From: Streptomyces sp. NBC_00271
GTDB taxonomy: Bacteria; Actinomycetota; Actinomycetes; Streptomycetales; Streptomycetaceae
Reading direction: 5' to 3'
DNA length: 64,000 nucleotides
NCBI RefSeq assembly: GCF_036178845.1
Contig: NZ_CP108070.1
Location: forward strand, 3,720,001-3,784,000
Each line of letters starts with the position of its first letter. Positions within the stretch are counted from its first letter, which is position 1. Shown one piece after another: positions 36,936 through 45,900 of this stretch. The position numbers and the translations under genes were made by a program. The notes beneath the pieces are model-generated. The model ran no database searches and was not told the DNA's origin. It saw nothing but the letters and a program-made list of their open reading frames with translations.

Positions 36936-38456
36936 TCATCCCTGGGTCTTCTGGATAGCTTCGCGAAGCACCTGGCGGTCGTCGAAGGGACGCACCACCC
37001 CGGCGATGTCCTGGCCCTGCTCGTGGCCCTTGCCCGCGACCAGCACGGTGTCGCCGGGCCGCGCCCGGGCGACGGCGGCGGCGATGGCGGCGGCCCGGTC
37101 CTCGAAGACCTGGACCTCGCCACGCTCGTGCGCCGGCACCTCGGCGGCGCCCGCGAGCATCGTCGCGAGGATCGCGAGGGGGTCCTCCGAGCGGGGATTG
37201 TCCGATGTCAGTACGGCGGTGTCGGCGAGCCGCGCCGCGGCGGCGCCCATCGGCATCCGCTTGGTCTTGTCACGGTCGCCGCCGCAGCCGAGCACGACGT
37301 GCAGCCTGCCCTCGGTGACCTTGCGCAGCGCACGCAGGACCGATTCGACGGCGTCCGTCTTGTGGGCGTAGTCGACGACCGCGAGGTAGGGCTGGCCCGC
37401 GTCCACGCGCTCCAGGCGGCCCGGCACGCCCGGGACGGCGGCGATGCCGTCGGCGGCGGTCTGCGGGTCGATCCCGGCGACGGCGAGGGCGACGATCGCG
37501 GCGAGGGTGTTCGCCACGTTGAAGGGGCCCGCGAGCGGCGACTTGGCGGTGATCCGCTCGCCCTTGGGGCCGACCGCGACGAACGCCGAGTCCATCGGGC
37601 CGACCTCGACCTCCTCGGCGTGCCAGTCGGCGTCCGGGTGTCCTTCGGCGGAGAAGGTGACGACGGGGACGGTGGCCTCCTCGGCCAGCCTGCGCCCGTA
37701 CTCGTCGTCGAGATTGACGACGCCGAGTTTGCTGCGTTGCGGTGTGAACAGCTGCGCCTTGGCCCGGAAGTAGTCCTCCATGTCGGAGTGGAACTCCATG
37801 TGTTCCGGGCTGAGGTTGTTGAAGACGGCGATGTCGAAGACACAGCCGTCGACCCGCCCGAGGACCAGCGCGTGGCTGGAGACCTCCATCGCGACCGCGT
37901 CGACGCCGCGCTCGCGCATCACCGCGAACAGTGCCTGGAGGTCGGTTGCTTCGGGGGTGGTGCGCTCCGACTTGATGCGCTCCTCGCCGATGCGCATCTC
38001 CACGGTGCCGATCAGGCCGGTGGAGCGGAGCGTCTTCAGCCCGCCCTCGACGAGATAGGCCGTGGTGGTCTTGCCGGAGGTGCCGGTGATGCCGATCTGG
38101 AGCAGATCGCGTCCCGGGTGGCCGTAGATGGTGGCCGCGAGCTCTCCCATCAGGCCGCGCGGGTCGTCGACGACGAGGACCGGCAGCCCGGTGGCGGCGG
38201 CGCGCTCGGCGCCGGTCGGGTCGGTCAGCACGGCGACCGCGCCGAGACCGGCCGCCTGCGTCACGAAGTCGGCGCCGTGCAGGCGGGCGCCCGGCAGCGC
38301 GGCGTAGAGGTCTCCGGGGCGCACCGCGCGGGAGTCATGGGTGATGCCCGTGACTCCCGCATTCGACGCCGGGGCGGTGACACCCAGCTGATCGGCGAGC
38401 TCCGCGAGGGGTGTGGCGGAGTTCTCGACCGGTCGCGGCGGCCCCGGATATGTCAC
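36936..38456 (-). CDS. murE: UDP-MurNAc-L-Ala-D-Glu:diaminopimelate ligase MurE
   Basis: 506 residues from the GTG at 38456, which has GAAGGG about 8 nt upstream. Adds the third residue of the stem peptide; Streptomyces uses LL-diaminopimelate. ATP loop GITGTSGKTTTAYL near residue 112; substrate-specificity loop includes DNPRSEDP, matching a diaminopimelate-type enzyme. The frame continues to 38591, but the extra part is Ser/Gly/Pro-rich and unlike the family. Precedes murF by 4 nt. Confidence 0.95.
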   Translation of the reverse strand: MTYPGPPRPVENSATPLAELADQLGVTAPASNAGVTGITHDSRAVRPGDLYAALPGARLHGADFVTQAAGLGAVAVLTDPTGAERAAATGLPVLVVDDPRGLMGELAATIYGHPGRDLLQIGITGTSGKTTTAYLVEGGLKTLRSTGLIGTVEMRIGEERIKSERTTPEATDLQALFAVMRERGVDAVAMEVSSHALVLGRVDGCVFDIAVFNNLSPEHMEFHSDMEDYFRAKAQLFTPQRSKLGVVNLDDEYGRRLAEEATVPVVTFSAEGHPDADWHAEEVEVGPMDSAFVAVGPKGERITAKSPLAGPFNVANTLAAIVALAVAGIDPQTAADGIAAVPGVPGRLERVDAGQPYLAVVDYAHKTDAVESVLRALRKVTEGRLHVVLGCGGDRDKTKRMPMGAAAARLADTAVLTSDNPRSEDPLAILATMLAGAAEVPAHERGEVQVFEDRAAAIAAAVARARPGDTVLVAGKGHEQGQDIAGVVRPFDDRQVLREAIQKTQG

Positions 38457-38643
38457 AGGAACGCCCTTCTGGGTGGTTTGGGACTGATCAGCGTGTGGCA
38501 CGGCGGTGAGCGTACCGGGCGCACCCCCGCCGGAGCGAAGCGAGGGGCGTGGCGAGCCGTGGTTCCCGGAATCCGGGGTGATCGTTGTCACGAGCTGGTT
38601 CCTGGTCCGTTGTGCGTGCGGTCTTGTCCGGGTCCTGGCCGGA

Positions 38644-38666
38644 CCCTGATCAAGTCCTGATCAGGG
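38644..38666 (-). other. 9-bp perfect hairpin between ftsI and murE
   Basis: CCCTGATCA and TGATCAGGG pair around a 5-nt loop in the 227-nt gap between the ftsI stop and the murE start, 18 nt after ftsI. It could partly terminate or stabilise the ftsI transcript. No T run on the minus strand. Confidence 0.55.
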
Positions 38667-38683
38667 GATATGGCCGGAATCGA

Positions 38684-40645
38684 TCACGGCGTGAAGGTCA
38701 CGGGCAGATTGGCGGCCCCCGCTCCGGTGGGCGGGACCTGGAGGGTCTTGAGCGCGAACTCCATGACCTGCTTGTAGATGGGTCCGCAGATCTGGCCGCC
38801 GAAGTAGCTGCCCTTGGTGGCGTTCTGGATCGCGCAGTAGACGGTGACCCGGGGCTTGTCGGCGGGGGCGAATCCGGCGAACGACGAGGTGTAGCCGTGG
38901 TACTTGCCGGTGGCCGGATCCACGCGGTTGGCCGTACCCGTCTTGCCCGCGACCCGGTAGCCGGGGATGCGCGCCTTGGCGCCGGTGCCCTGCTCGTCGT
39001 CCACGACCGACTCCAGCATCTGGGCGAGGGTCCCCGCCGTCTTCTCGCTCACGACCCTCGTCTTCTTGGGCTGGGCGGCCGGGGTGAACCGGCCGTCGGG
39101 CCCCTTCGTGCCGCGCACCAGCGTCGGCTCGACGCGTACACCGCCGTTGGCGATCGTCGAGTAGACGGAGGCCGCCTGCATCGCGTTGATCGACATGCCC
39201 TGGCCGAAAGGAATCGTGTACTGCTGGGAGGTCGACCACTTGTCGGCGGGCGCGAGGATGCCCTTCGTCTCGCCGGGGAAGCCGAGGCCGGTGTAGCTGC
39301 CGATGCCGAACTTGCGCAGATACGAATAGAGGACCTGGTTCGCCTCCTTCTGCGTCTTGCCGAGCTGGCCGGTCGCCAGGATGGTGCCGATGTTGCTGGA
39401 CTTGGCGAGCACGCCGTTGAGCGTCAGGTTCCAGGTCGCGTGGTCGATGTCGTCCTGAAAGAGGCGGTCGCCGCGGTGGAGTCGGTTGGGCACGACGACG
39501 TGCGTCTCGGGCGTTGCGGCGTTCTCCTCCAGTACGGCTGCCATCGACATGACCTTGGCGGTGGAGCCGGGTTCGTACGCGTCCTGGAGGGCCGCGTTGC
39601 CCAGGGCCGCCGCGTTGGCCTGGGTGAGGTCGTTGGGGTCGAAGCCGGGCGAGTTCGCCATGGCGAGGATCTCACCGCTGCGGGCGTCCTGCACGATCAC
39701 GTACCCGCGGTCCGCCTTGGACGCCTTCACCTGCTGGGTGATCGCGTTCTGCGCGGCCCACTGGATGTCGCGGTTGATGGTCAGCTCGACGTCGGAGCCC
39801 GCCACGGCGGGGGTCTCCGTCGACCCCACGGTCGGCACCTGACGGCCGCCGGACTGGGCGTAGCGGATCTTGCCGTCCTTGCCGGCGAGTTCCTTGTTCA
39901 GCTTCTGCTCGACTCCGCCGCCGCCCTTGCCGTCGGCGTTGACCCAGCCCAGTATCCCGGCGGCGAGATCGCCGTTCGGATACACGCGCTTGCTGGCCGG
40001 GACCGCCACGACGCCCGCGAGGAAGTTGACGGTGCTCTTGTCGGTCTCCGCCTTGACCGCGAGCGTGCTCCTCAGGTCCTTGATCTGCTTCCAGACCTGA
40101 GGGGTCTGGCGGTGCGCGAGCAGGGTGTATCGGGTGTTCTTCGTACGGAGCTTCTTGGCGACGGTGTCCACCTCCTGGCCGAGGATCGGCCCGAGCAATG
40201 CCGCGGCCTGCTCGGGCGCGTCCGTCACCTTCGTCGTGTCCTGCGTGAACATCGTGGGGTCGGCCGTGATGTCGTACGCGTCCACGCTCGTCGCGAGCTC
40301 CACGCCGTTGCGGTCCGTGATCCCGCCACGGGTGGCGGCCAGGGTGCGGCCGACATACCGGTTCTGCTCGGCCTTGGCGACGTAGGCGTTGGCGTCCACG
40401 GCCTGCACCTGGAGCAGGCGTACGACAAAGGCGATCATCACCAGTGTCAGGGCGAGGCTGACCATGCGCAGCCGGGGACGGGGGCTGCCCAGCCGCAGGA
40501 CCTGTGGGCCGCCGGGCCGGGGCGCGCCCGGGCGGCGTGCGGGGCGGGCGCCGGGGCCCGGACGCCGCTGGCCCCCGGGGCGTACGGGCCTGGCGGGGCC
40601 GGGCACACGACGACGCGGCGGTTCCCTGTCGGACACTTCCGTCAC
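38684..40645 (-). CDS. ftsI: Septal penicillin-binding protein FtsI (PBP3)
   Basis: 653 residues. Cytoplasmic Arg/Pro/Gly-rich tail (about 55 residues), single anchor (about 60-80), PBP dimer/pedestal domain, then the transpeptidase with SxxK motif STAK near residue 360, SSN near residue 416 and KTGT near residue 566. Crosslinks septal peptidoglycan with FtsW. GTG at 40645 overlaps the ftsL stop by 4 nt. Followed by a 227-nt gap and hairpin before murE. Confidence 0.97.
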   Translation of the reverse strand: MTEVSDREPPRRRVPGPARPVRPGGQRRPGPGARPARRPGAPRPGGPQVLRLGSPRPRLRMVSLALTLVMIAFVVRLLQVQAVDANAYVAKAEQNRYVGRTLAATRGGITDRNGVELATSVDAYDITADPTMFTQDTTKVTDAPEQAAALLGPILGQEVDTVAKKLRTKNTRYTLLAHRQTPQVWKQIKDLRSTLAVKAETDKSTVNFLAGVVAVPASKRVYPNGDLAAGILGWVNADGKGGGGVEQKLNKELAGKDGKIRYAQSGGRQVPTVGSTETPAVAGSDVELTINRDIQWAAQNAITQQVKASKADRGYVIVQDARSGEILAMANSPGFDPNDLTQANAAALGNAALQDAYEPGSTAKVMSMAAVLEENAATPETHVVVPNRLHRGDRLFQDDIDHATWNLTLNGVLAKSSNIGTILATGQLGKTQKEANQVLYSYLRKFGIGSYTGLGFPGETKGILAPADKWSTSQQYTIPFGQGMSINAMQAASVYSTIANGGVRVEPTLVRGTKGPDGRFTPAAQPKKTRVVSEKTAGTLAQMLESVVDDEQGTGAKARIPGYRVAGKTGTANRVDPATGKYHGYTSSFAGFAPADKPRVTVYCAIQNATKGSYFGGQICGPIYKQVMEFALKTLQVPPTGAGAANLPVTFTP

Positions 40646-41271
40646 CTGCCGGGGGTCGAGGAGGGCTGCGCGGACGGGGTGGGGGCGGGGGTCTTCGGGG
40701 TCGGGATCCGCGGGGTCGGGGTCTGCGGGGCCGGGGTCTGCGGGGCCGGGGTCTGCGGGGCCGGAGTCTGCGGGGCCGGGGTCTGCGGGGTGGCGACGCC
40801 CGCGGAGGGAACGGCGGCCGCCGGGGCGCTGGTGGCCGGGGCCGTGGTCTGCGTGAGGGCGAGGACCTCGGGCGGGCGGACCACCGGGATGCGCGCGGAG
40901 GACTGCTGGGCGGCCGTTCCGGGGACGCCCTTGACGCTGCCGTCCGGGTTGAGGAAGGCCGGGTCGCCGCCGGGCACCATGCCCAGCTCGCGCGCGCGGC
41001 GCTGGAGGGCGTCGGGCGCGGAGTAGGTGTCCACGTCCCGCTGCAGCGCCTGCTCCTCGTCGGTGAGGCTCTTGGTGTCCCTCCGCAGGTCGTCCAGGTG
41101 GAACGAGCCCTCGCTCAGGGCGGAGTTCAGCACGAGGAGGCCGATCAGGCCGCCGCCGAGCAGGAGCACGACGAGCAGGACGAAGGGGGTGCGGGCGGCA
41201 TGGCCCCCGCCGGCGGGGAGAAGCCGGGCGAGCCGGGCGGCCCGCCCCCTGAGTTCGGGTTTCCTACTCAC
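40642..41271 (-). CDS. ftsL: FtsL-like divisome protein with Pro/Thr repeat tail
   Basis: 209 residues. Short basic cytoplasmic tail, one transmembrane segment (about residues 27-48), then a coiled-coil stretch (FHLDDLRRDTKSLTDEEQAL) and a long C-terminal tail that includes repeated QTPAP units. Location between rsmH and ftsI and the TM-plus-coiled-coil layout identify it as FtsL. GTG at 41271 has a GGGGGAG ribosome site; the frame is open to 41469 but that is a shadow of rsmH. The Pro/Thr tail is extracellular in the predicted topology and is not found in short FtsL proteins. Confidence 0.88.
   Translation of the reverse strand: MSRKPELRGRAARLARLLPAGGGHAARTPFVLLVVLLLGGGLIGLLVLNSALSEGSFHLDDLRRDTKSLTDEEQALQRDVDTYSAPDALQRRARELGMVPGGDPAFLNPDGSVKGVPGTAAQQSSARIPVVRPPEVLALTQTTAPATSAPAAAVPSAGVATPQTPAPQTPAPQTPAPQTPAPQTPTPRIPTPKTPAPTPSAQPSSTPGR
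40711..40792 (-). repeat. 15-bp tandem repeat in the ftsL tail
   Basis: Five to six copies of a 15-bp unit (TCTGCGGGGCCGGGG on plus) encode QTPAP repeats in the C-terminal tail of ftsL. The copies are nearly identical, so repeat number is likely variable. Confidence 0.85.
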
Positions 41272-41293
41272 TCGATCTCCCCCTCCTGGTGCC

Positions 41294-42250
41294 TCACTCG
41301 GCGTCCTCGCGGATGCGCTGGGCCCCGCGCAGTCGTGCGGGAGCCGCTCGCCGGTTCTCGGCGACCTCTTCCTCGGTGGGAAGTTCGGCACCGCGGGTGA
41401 GCAGCTTGAGCCGGGGCTGGTAGCGCTCGGGCACGACCGGCAGACCGGGCGGCGCGGTGGTGGCGGCACCGGCCGCGAACACCTGCTTGACCAGCCGGTC
41501 CTCCAGCGAGTGGTACGACAGAACGGCGATCCGGCCGCCGACGGCGAGCGCCTTCACGGCCGCGGGAATCGCCCGCTCCAGGACGCTGAGCTCCCCGTTG
41601 ACCTCGATGCGCAGCGCCTGGAAGGTGCGCTTGGCGGGGTTGCCGCCGGTGCGCTTGGCGGCCTGCGGCAGGGAGTCGCGGATCAGCTCGACGAGCCGCG
41701 CGCTGTTGCTGAAGGGTTCCTTGTCGCGTTCGCGCACGACGGCGGAGACGATCCGCTTGGCCTGCTTCTCCTCGCCGTACGCGCGCAGGATCCGCACCAG
41801 TTCGCCCGGCGGGTAGGTGTTGAGCACCTCGGCCGCGCTGATGCCGGTCGTCTGGTCCATCCGCATGTCGAGCGGGGCGTCCTGGGCGTAGGCGAAGCCG
41901 CGGTCGGCCTCGTCGAGTTGCATGGAGGAGACGCCCAGGTCGAACAGGACTCCCTGGACACGGGGGATGCCGAGGCGGTCGAGCACCTCGGGCAGTTCGT
42001 CGTAGACCGCGTGCACGAGGGTGGCACGGTCGCCGAAGGGGGCGAGCCGCTCTCCGGAGAGGCGCAGTGCCTCCTTGTCGCGGTCGAGGGCGACGAGACG
42101 GGCCTCGGGGAACCGGGTCAGCAGCGCCTCGCTGTGGCCGCCGAGTCCCAGGGTGCAGTCGACGACCACGGCGCCCGGCTCGGTGAGGGCCGGGGCCAAC
42201 ATGTCCAGGCACCGCTGGAGCATCACCGGGACGTGTCGACTCTGGCTCAA
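41294..42250 (-). CDS. rsmH: 16S rRNA (cytosine-N4)-methyltransferase RsmH
   Basis: 318 residues. Methylates C1402 in 16S rRNA using S-adenosylmethionine. Motif TLGLGGHS near residue 35 and the [10 protein letters not shown] and [10 protein letters not shown] motifs are typical of MraW/RsmH. First gene of the minus-strand dcw run, and mraZ, which usually precedes it in other bacteria, is absent. The best start is TTG at 42250, where GAGAGGG lies 5 nt upstream and [11 protein letters not shown] follows. Ends 22 nt before ftsL's ribosome site. Confidence 0.94.
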   Translation of the reverse strand: MSQSRHVPVMLQRCLDMLAPALTEPGAVVVDCTLGLGGHSEALLTRFPEARLVALDRDKEALRLSGERLAPFGDRATLVHAVYDELPEVLDRLGIPRVQGVLFDLGVSSMQLDEADRGFAYAQDAPLDMRMDQTTGISAAEVLNTYPPGELVRILRAYGEEKQAKRIVSAVVRERDKEPFSNSARLVELIRDSLPQAAKRTGGNPAKRTFQALRIEVNGELSVLERAIPAAVKALAVGGRIAVLSYHSLEDRLVKQVFAAGAATTAPPGLPVVPERYQPRLKLLTRGAELPTEEEVAENRRAAPARLRGAQRIREDAE

Positions 42251-42687
42251 GGGGCCCTCTCAGGTCCGGCGCGGCCGTACGCACCGCCGGGTCCCCACCC
42301 GCTCGAGAAGGGGAGGCCTGCTGGCGCCGGGTGAGTGGCGTCAGCCGACCGGGAGCGGGAGGAGGCCGAGCCGTACGTACGCGCCGCGCACGCGGGGGGA
42401 GACGCCGGAAAATCGCCGGGTCTCCAGGGGAAAGCAGTCCAGCAGGGAGAGCCTCGCCTCCCGCTTCGCGTCACTTTAGTCCACGGTGTCTCGCGGTCAA
42501 TCAACCGGCATGCGCGTCGCGGACCACTCGTCCACGAACCCCCGATCGAAGCTGTGAATCAGCAAAAATCACCTATCCAGGCGATCTCTAAACACCCATG
42601 TGGGTTACCTCACAACAAGACACGATGACGTTCTTTGTCCCTTCTCACAGCAGGACTACTTCATACCTGACCAGTAACGTCATAGCT
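42251..42687. other. Divergent spacer between rsmH and carbonic anhydrase
   Basis: 437-nt gap holding the dcw promoter (42473..42500) and the start region of the carbonic anhydrase gene. Near the rightward start, TAACGT lies 7 nt before the ATG (42688), so that transcript may be nearly leaderless. The AT-rich stretch 42540..42690 stands out. No gene seen. Confidence 0.6.
42473..42500 (-). promoter_or_regulatory. Vegetative (HrdB-type) promoter for the dcw cluster
   Basis: On the minus strand TTGACC (42500..42495) and TAAAGT (42478..42473) are separated by 16 nt, close to the consensus TTGAC and TANNNT. Predicted start is about 215 nt upstream of rsmH, giving a long leader. Confidence 0.7.
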
Positions 42688-43236
42688 ATGACGACTTCTG
42701 CATCCGTACCCACAGAGCCCGAAGACGCCATAACCACGAGCGGCGGCGTGACCGACCGTCTCGTCGAGGCGAACCAGCAGTACGCCGGCGCGTTCACCGA
42801 TCCCGGGATGGACGCGCGCCCCGTGCTGCACGTCGCGGTGGTCGCGTGCATGGACGCCCGGCTCGACCTGCACGCCGCGCTCGGCCTGGAGCTGGGTGAC
42901 TGTCACACCATCCGCAACGCGGGCGGCGTCGTCACCGACGACGTGATCCGCTCCCTCACCATCAGCCAGCGGGCGCTCGGCACCCGCAGCGTCGTTCTCA
43001 TCCACCACACCGGCTGCGGCCTGGAGTCCCTCACCGAGGACTTCCGGCACGACCTGGAGATGGAGGTCGGCCAGCGCCCCGCCTGGGCGGTCGAAGCCTT
43101 CCGGGACGTCGAACAGGACGTACGGCAGTCGATGCAGCGCGTGCGCACCTCACCGTTCCTCCTGCACACGGACGACGTGCGCGGCTTCGTCTTCGACGTG
43201 ACGACGGGTCTGCTGCGCGAGATCGACCCCGCCTGA
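42688..43236 (+). CDS. Beta-carbonic anhydrase
   Basis: 182 residues. Interconverts CO2 and bicarbonate. Zinc ligands are complete: C54 in VACMDARLD and H107/C110 in IHHTGCG, with the Asp-Arg dyad D56/R58. Short single-domain beta class. ATG at 42688; the frame runs upstream to 42598 with no ribosome site. Followed by a terminator-like hairpin, so transcribed alone. Placed next to rsmH in many Streptomyces. Confidence 0.93.
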   Translation: MTTSASVPTEPEDAITTSGGVTDRLVEANQQYAGAFTDPGMDARPVLHVAVVACMDARLDLHAALGLELGDCHTIRNAGGVVTDDVIRSLTISQRALGTRSVVLIHHTGCGLESLTEDFRHDLEMEVGQRPAWAVEAFRDVEQDVRQSMQRVRTSPFLLHTDDVRGFVFDVTTGLLREIDPA

Positions 43237-43247
43237 ACACTCCCACC

Positions 43248-43275
43248 GGGCCCCTCGTAAAACTTCGTGGGGCCC
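43248..43275 (+). terminator. Probable terminator after carbonic anhydrase
   Basis: GGGCCCCTCG (43248..43257) pairs with CGTGGGGCCC (43266..43275), with one mismatch and an 8-nt loop. It lies 12 nt after the stop. Confidence 0.6.
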
Positions 43276-43354
43276 TCATGGGACCCTCACTTCACGAAAA
43301 AGCCCCGACCCACCGGCGCCCAAAGAGTCGCAAGACCTGACATATCGCAGCCAG

Positions 43355-43363
43355 TTATCCACA
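43355..43363 (+). other. Isolated DnaA-box sequence
   Basis: TTATCCACA is an exact match to the E. coli-type DnaA box, in the 265-nt spacer before moxR. A single box is not an origin and may be incidental; it could also bind DnaA as a regulator. Confidence 0.45.
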
Positions 43364-43501
43364 GGCGAGTGACACGAACCGGTAACGGCAACAAGAATGC
43401 GGTTGTGGCGTCACGCGGAACTTCTCGCGCGTGGTGTCCGTGTTTCGGGGTGGGCCGGTCCGCACAGGGCGTCGGCCCGAGAACGGGCCGAGGAGGGCCG
43501 G

Positions 43502-44539
43502 GTGACGACCTATGACGATCGAGCGAGCCTTACAGATCTGACCGCCACTGTGGAGCGTGTCCGCAGTTCGGTGGAAGGAGTGATCGAAGGCAAGCCTGAG
43601 GTCGTACGGCTTTCGCTGACCGTGCTGCTCGCCGAGGGACATCTTCTGATCGAGGATGTCCCCGGCGTCGGCAAGACCATGCTGGCCAAGGCATTGGCAC
43701 GGTCCATCGACTGCTCGGTGCGGCGGATCCAGTTCACGCCCGACCTGCTGCCCTCGGACATCACGGGTGTGTCCATCTGGGACCAGCAGCGCAGGGACTT
43801 CGAGTTCAAACCGGGTGCGATCTTCGCGCAGATCGTGATCGGCGACGAGATCAACCGCGCCTCCCCCAAGACGCAGTCCGCGCTCCTGGAGTCGATGGAG
43901 GAGCGCCAGGTCACCATCGACGGGCAGACCTACGAACTGCCCAGCCCCTTCATGGTGGTGGCCACGCAGAACCCGGTCGAGATGGAGGGCACCTACCCGC
44001 TGCCGGAGGCCCAGCGCGACCGCTTCATGGCCCGCGTCTCCATCGGCTACCCCAGTGCGGAGGCCGAGCTCCAGATGCTGGACGTCCACGGCGGGGTCTC
44101 CCCGCTGGACGACCTCCAGCCGGTGGCGCACGCGCACGAGATCGTGAAGCTGATCGACGCGGTCCGCACGGTCCACGTCGCGGAGACGGTCCGGCGGTAC
44201 GCGGTGGATCTGGTCGCCGCCACGCGCACCCACCCCGACCTCAGACTCGGCGCCTCGCCGCGTGCCACGCTGCATCTGCTGCGCGCGGCGAAGGCCTCCG
44301 CGGCGCTCAGCGGCCGGGAGTACGCGCTGCCGGACGACATCCAGGCACTCGCCGTGGCGGTCCTGGCCCACCGTCTGCTCCCCACGGCCCAGGCGCAGTT
44401 GAACCGTCGCACGGCCGAGCAGGTCGTCCAGGAGATCCTTCAGCAGACCGCCGTTCCCTCGGCACCCCAGCAGCAGCCGGGCTTCACGATGGGCCGCGGC
44501 GCGCCCGCGTACGGCCAGCAGCCGCCCCGGAGGCTGTGA
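43502..44539 (+). CDS. MoxR-family AAA+ ATPase
   Basis: 345 residues. Walker A in EDVPGVGKTMLAKAL with Lys at residue 58, Walker B with IVIGDEINRASPKTQ and the sensor-1 region ATQNPVEMEGTYPLP are typical of the MoxR RavA/APE2220 lineage. These ATPases work as chaperones with partner proteins that have DUF58 or VWA domains. GTG at 43502 with GGAGGG just before. The stop overlaps the next start (TGATG), so translation is coupled to the DUF58 gene. Confidence 0.93.
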   Translation: MTTYDDRASLTDLTATVERVRSSVEGVIEGKPEVVRLSLTVLLAEGHLLIEDVPGVGKTMLAKALARSIDCSVRRIQFTPDLLPSDITGVSIWDQQRRDFEFKPGAIFAQIVIGDEINRASPKTQSALLESMEERQVTIDGQTYELPSPFMVVATQNPVEMEGTYPLPEAQRDRFMARVSIGYPSAEAELQMLDVHGGVSPLDDLQPVAHAHEIVKLIDAVRTVHVAETVRRYAVDLVAATRTHPDLRLGASPRATLHLLRAAKASAALSGREYALPDDIQALAVAVLAHRLLPTAQAQLNRRTAEQVVQEILQQTAVPSAPQQQPGFTMGRGAPAYGQQPPRRL

Positions 44540-45900
44540 TGACGCCCGGGGGGACCGGCGACGCCGAGGAGGACAAGGGCGGGCTGCGCACCGCGCTCAC
44601 CGGTCTCACCACCCGTGGACGCTCCTTCCTGGCCGCCGGCATCGCGGCCGCGATCTGCGCGTACGTCCTGGGGCAGAGCGATCTGCTCCGGGTCGGCCTG
44701 CTCCTCGCGGTCCTGCCGCTGGTCTGCGCGACCGTGCTGTACCGCACGCGCTACCGGGTCGCGGGCAGCCGCAGGCTCTCCCCCGGGCGGGTGCCGGCCG
44801 GTTCCGAGGCCCGCGTCCATCTGCGGATGGACAACGTCTCGCGGCTGCCCACCGGCCTACTGATGCTCCAGGACCGGGTGCCGTACGTGCTCGGCCCCCG
44901 GCCCCGGTTCGTCCTGGACCGGGTGGAGGCGGGCGGTCGGCGCGAGGTGTCCTACCGGGTCCGCTCCGACCTGCGCGGCCGCTTTCCGCTGGGTCCGCTG
45001 CAACTGCGTCTGACGGACCCGTTCGGGATGTGCGAACTGACCCGCTCCTTCTCGACGTACGACACCCTGACGGTCATCCCGCGCGTGGAACCGCTGCCGC
45101 CGGTGCGGCTGACCGGTGAGGCGAAGGGGTACGGCGACGGGCGGCAGCGCTCGCTGGCGCTGGCAGGCGAGGACGACATCATTCCGCGCGGCTACCGCTA
45201 CGGCGACGACCTGCGCCGGGTGCACTGGCGCCTGACCGCGCGCTACGGCGAACTGATGGTCCGTCGTGAGGAACAGCCGCAGCGCTCCCGTTGCACGGTG
45301 CTGCTCGACACCCGGGGCATCGCCTACGAGGGCGCCGGCCCGGACTCCGCCTTCGAGTGGGCGGTGTCGGGCACGGCGTCGACGCTGGTGCACATGCTCG
45401 AGCGGGGCTTCTCGGTGCGGCTGCTGACGGACGACGGCACCTCGGTGCCCGGCGAGGGCGCCGACGGCTTCGCGGGCGCGAGCCAGGAGTCGGCGGACGC
45501 GGCCGGACTGATGATGGACACGCTCGCGGTCATCGACCACTCGGACGGCGCCGGGCTCTCCCGGGCCTACGACGTCCTGCGTGGGGGCAACGAAGGGCTC
45601 CTGATCGCCTTTCTCGGCGACCTCGACGAGGAGCAGGCGACGGTGCTCGCCAAGATGCGCCAGCGCAGTGGCGGGGCCGTCGCCTTCCTGCTGGACAGCG
45701 AGACCTGGGTGCGGGAACCGACCGACGTCCCCGGCCCGTTGGACAGGAGCGAGGATCGACTGCGCATGCTGCGCGAGGCGGGCTGGACCGCCGTGACGGT
45801 GCCACGGGGGGCGGAACTCGCCGACCTGTGGCGGCAGGCGGACCGGCAGCGCACGGGTGCCGCCTCGACGGGGAGTACGGCAGGGGGTGGACGATCATGA
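44539..45900 (+). CDS. DUF58 domain membrane protein
   Basis: 453 residues. Two hydrophobic segments near residues 30-65 anchor it in the membrane; the following domain includes the DUF58 signature GDDLRRVHWRLTARYGELMVRR near residue 235. DUF58 proteins are recurrent partners of MoxR ATPases and transglutaminases. ATG at 44539 overlaps the moxR stop by one nt, with GGAGG 5 nt upstream; an overlapping GTG at 44536 is less well placed. Stop overlaps the next start by 4 nt (ATGA). Exact function unknown. Confidence 0.9.
   Translation: MTPGGTGDAEEDKGGLRTALTGLTTRGRSFLAAGIAAAICAYVLGQSDLLRVGLLLAVLPLVCATVLYRTRYRVAGSRRLSPGRVPAGSEARVHLRMDNVSRLPTGLLMLQDRVPYVLGPRPRFVLDRVEAGGRREVSYRVRSDLRGRFPLGPLQLRLTDPFGMCELTRSFSTYDTLTVIPRVEPLPPVRLTGEAKGYGDGRQRSLALAGEDDIIPRGYRYGDDLRRVHWRLTARYGELMVRREEQPQRSRCTVLLDTRGIAYEGAGPDSAFEWAVSGTASTLVHMLERGFSVRLLTDDGTSVPGEGADGFAGASQESADAAGLMMDTLAVIDHSDGAGLSRAYDVLRGGNEGLLIAFLGDLDEEQATVLAKMRQRSGGAVAFLLDSETWVREPTDVPGPLDRSEDRLRMLREAGWTAVTVPRGAELADLWRQADRQRTGAASTGSTAGGGRS

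Noticed and set aside
42251..42687. Possible RNase P RNA or other structured RNA in this gap
   Set aside because: No conserved RNase P RNA motifs found; only promoter-like elements are visible.
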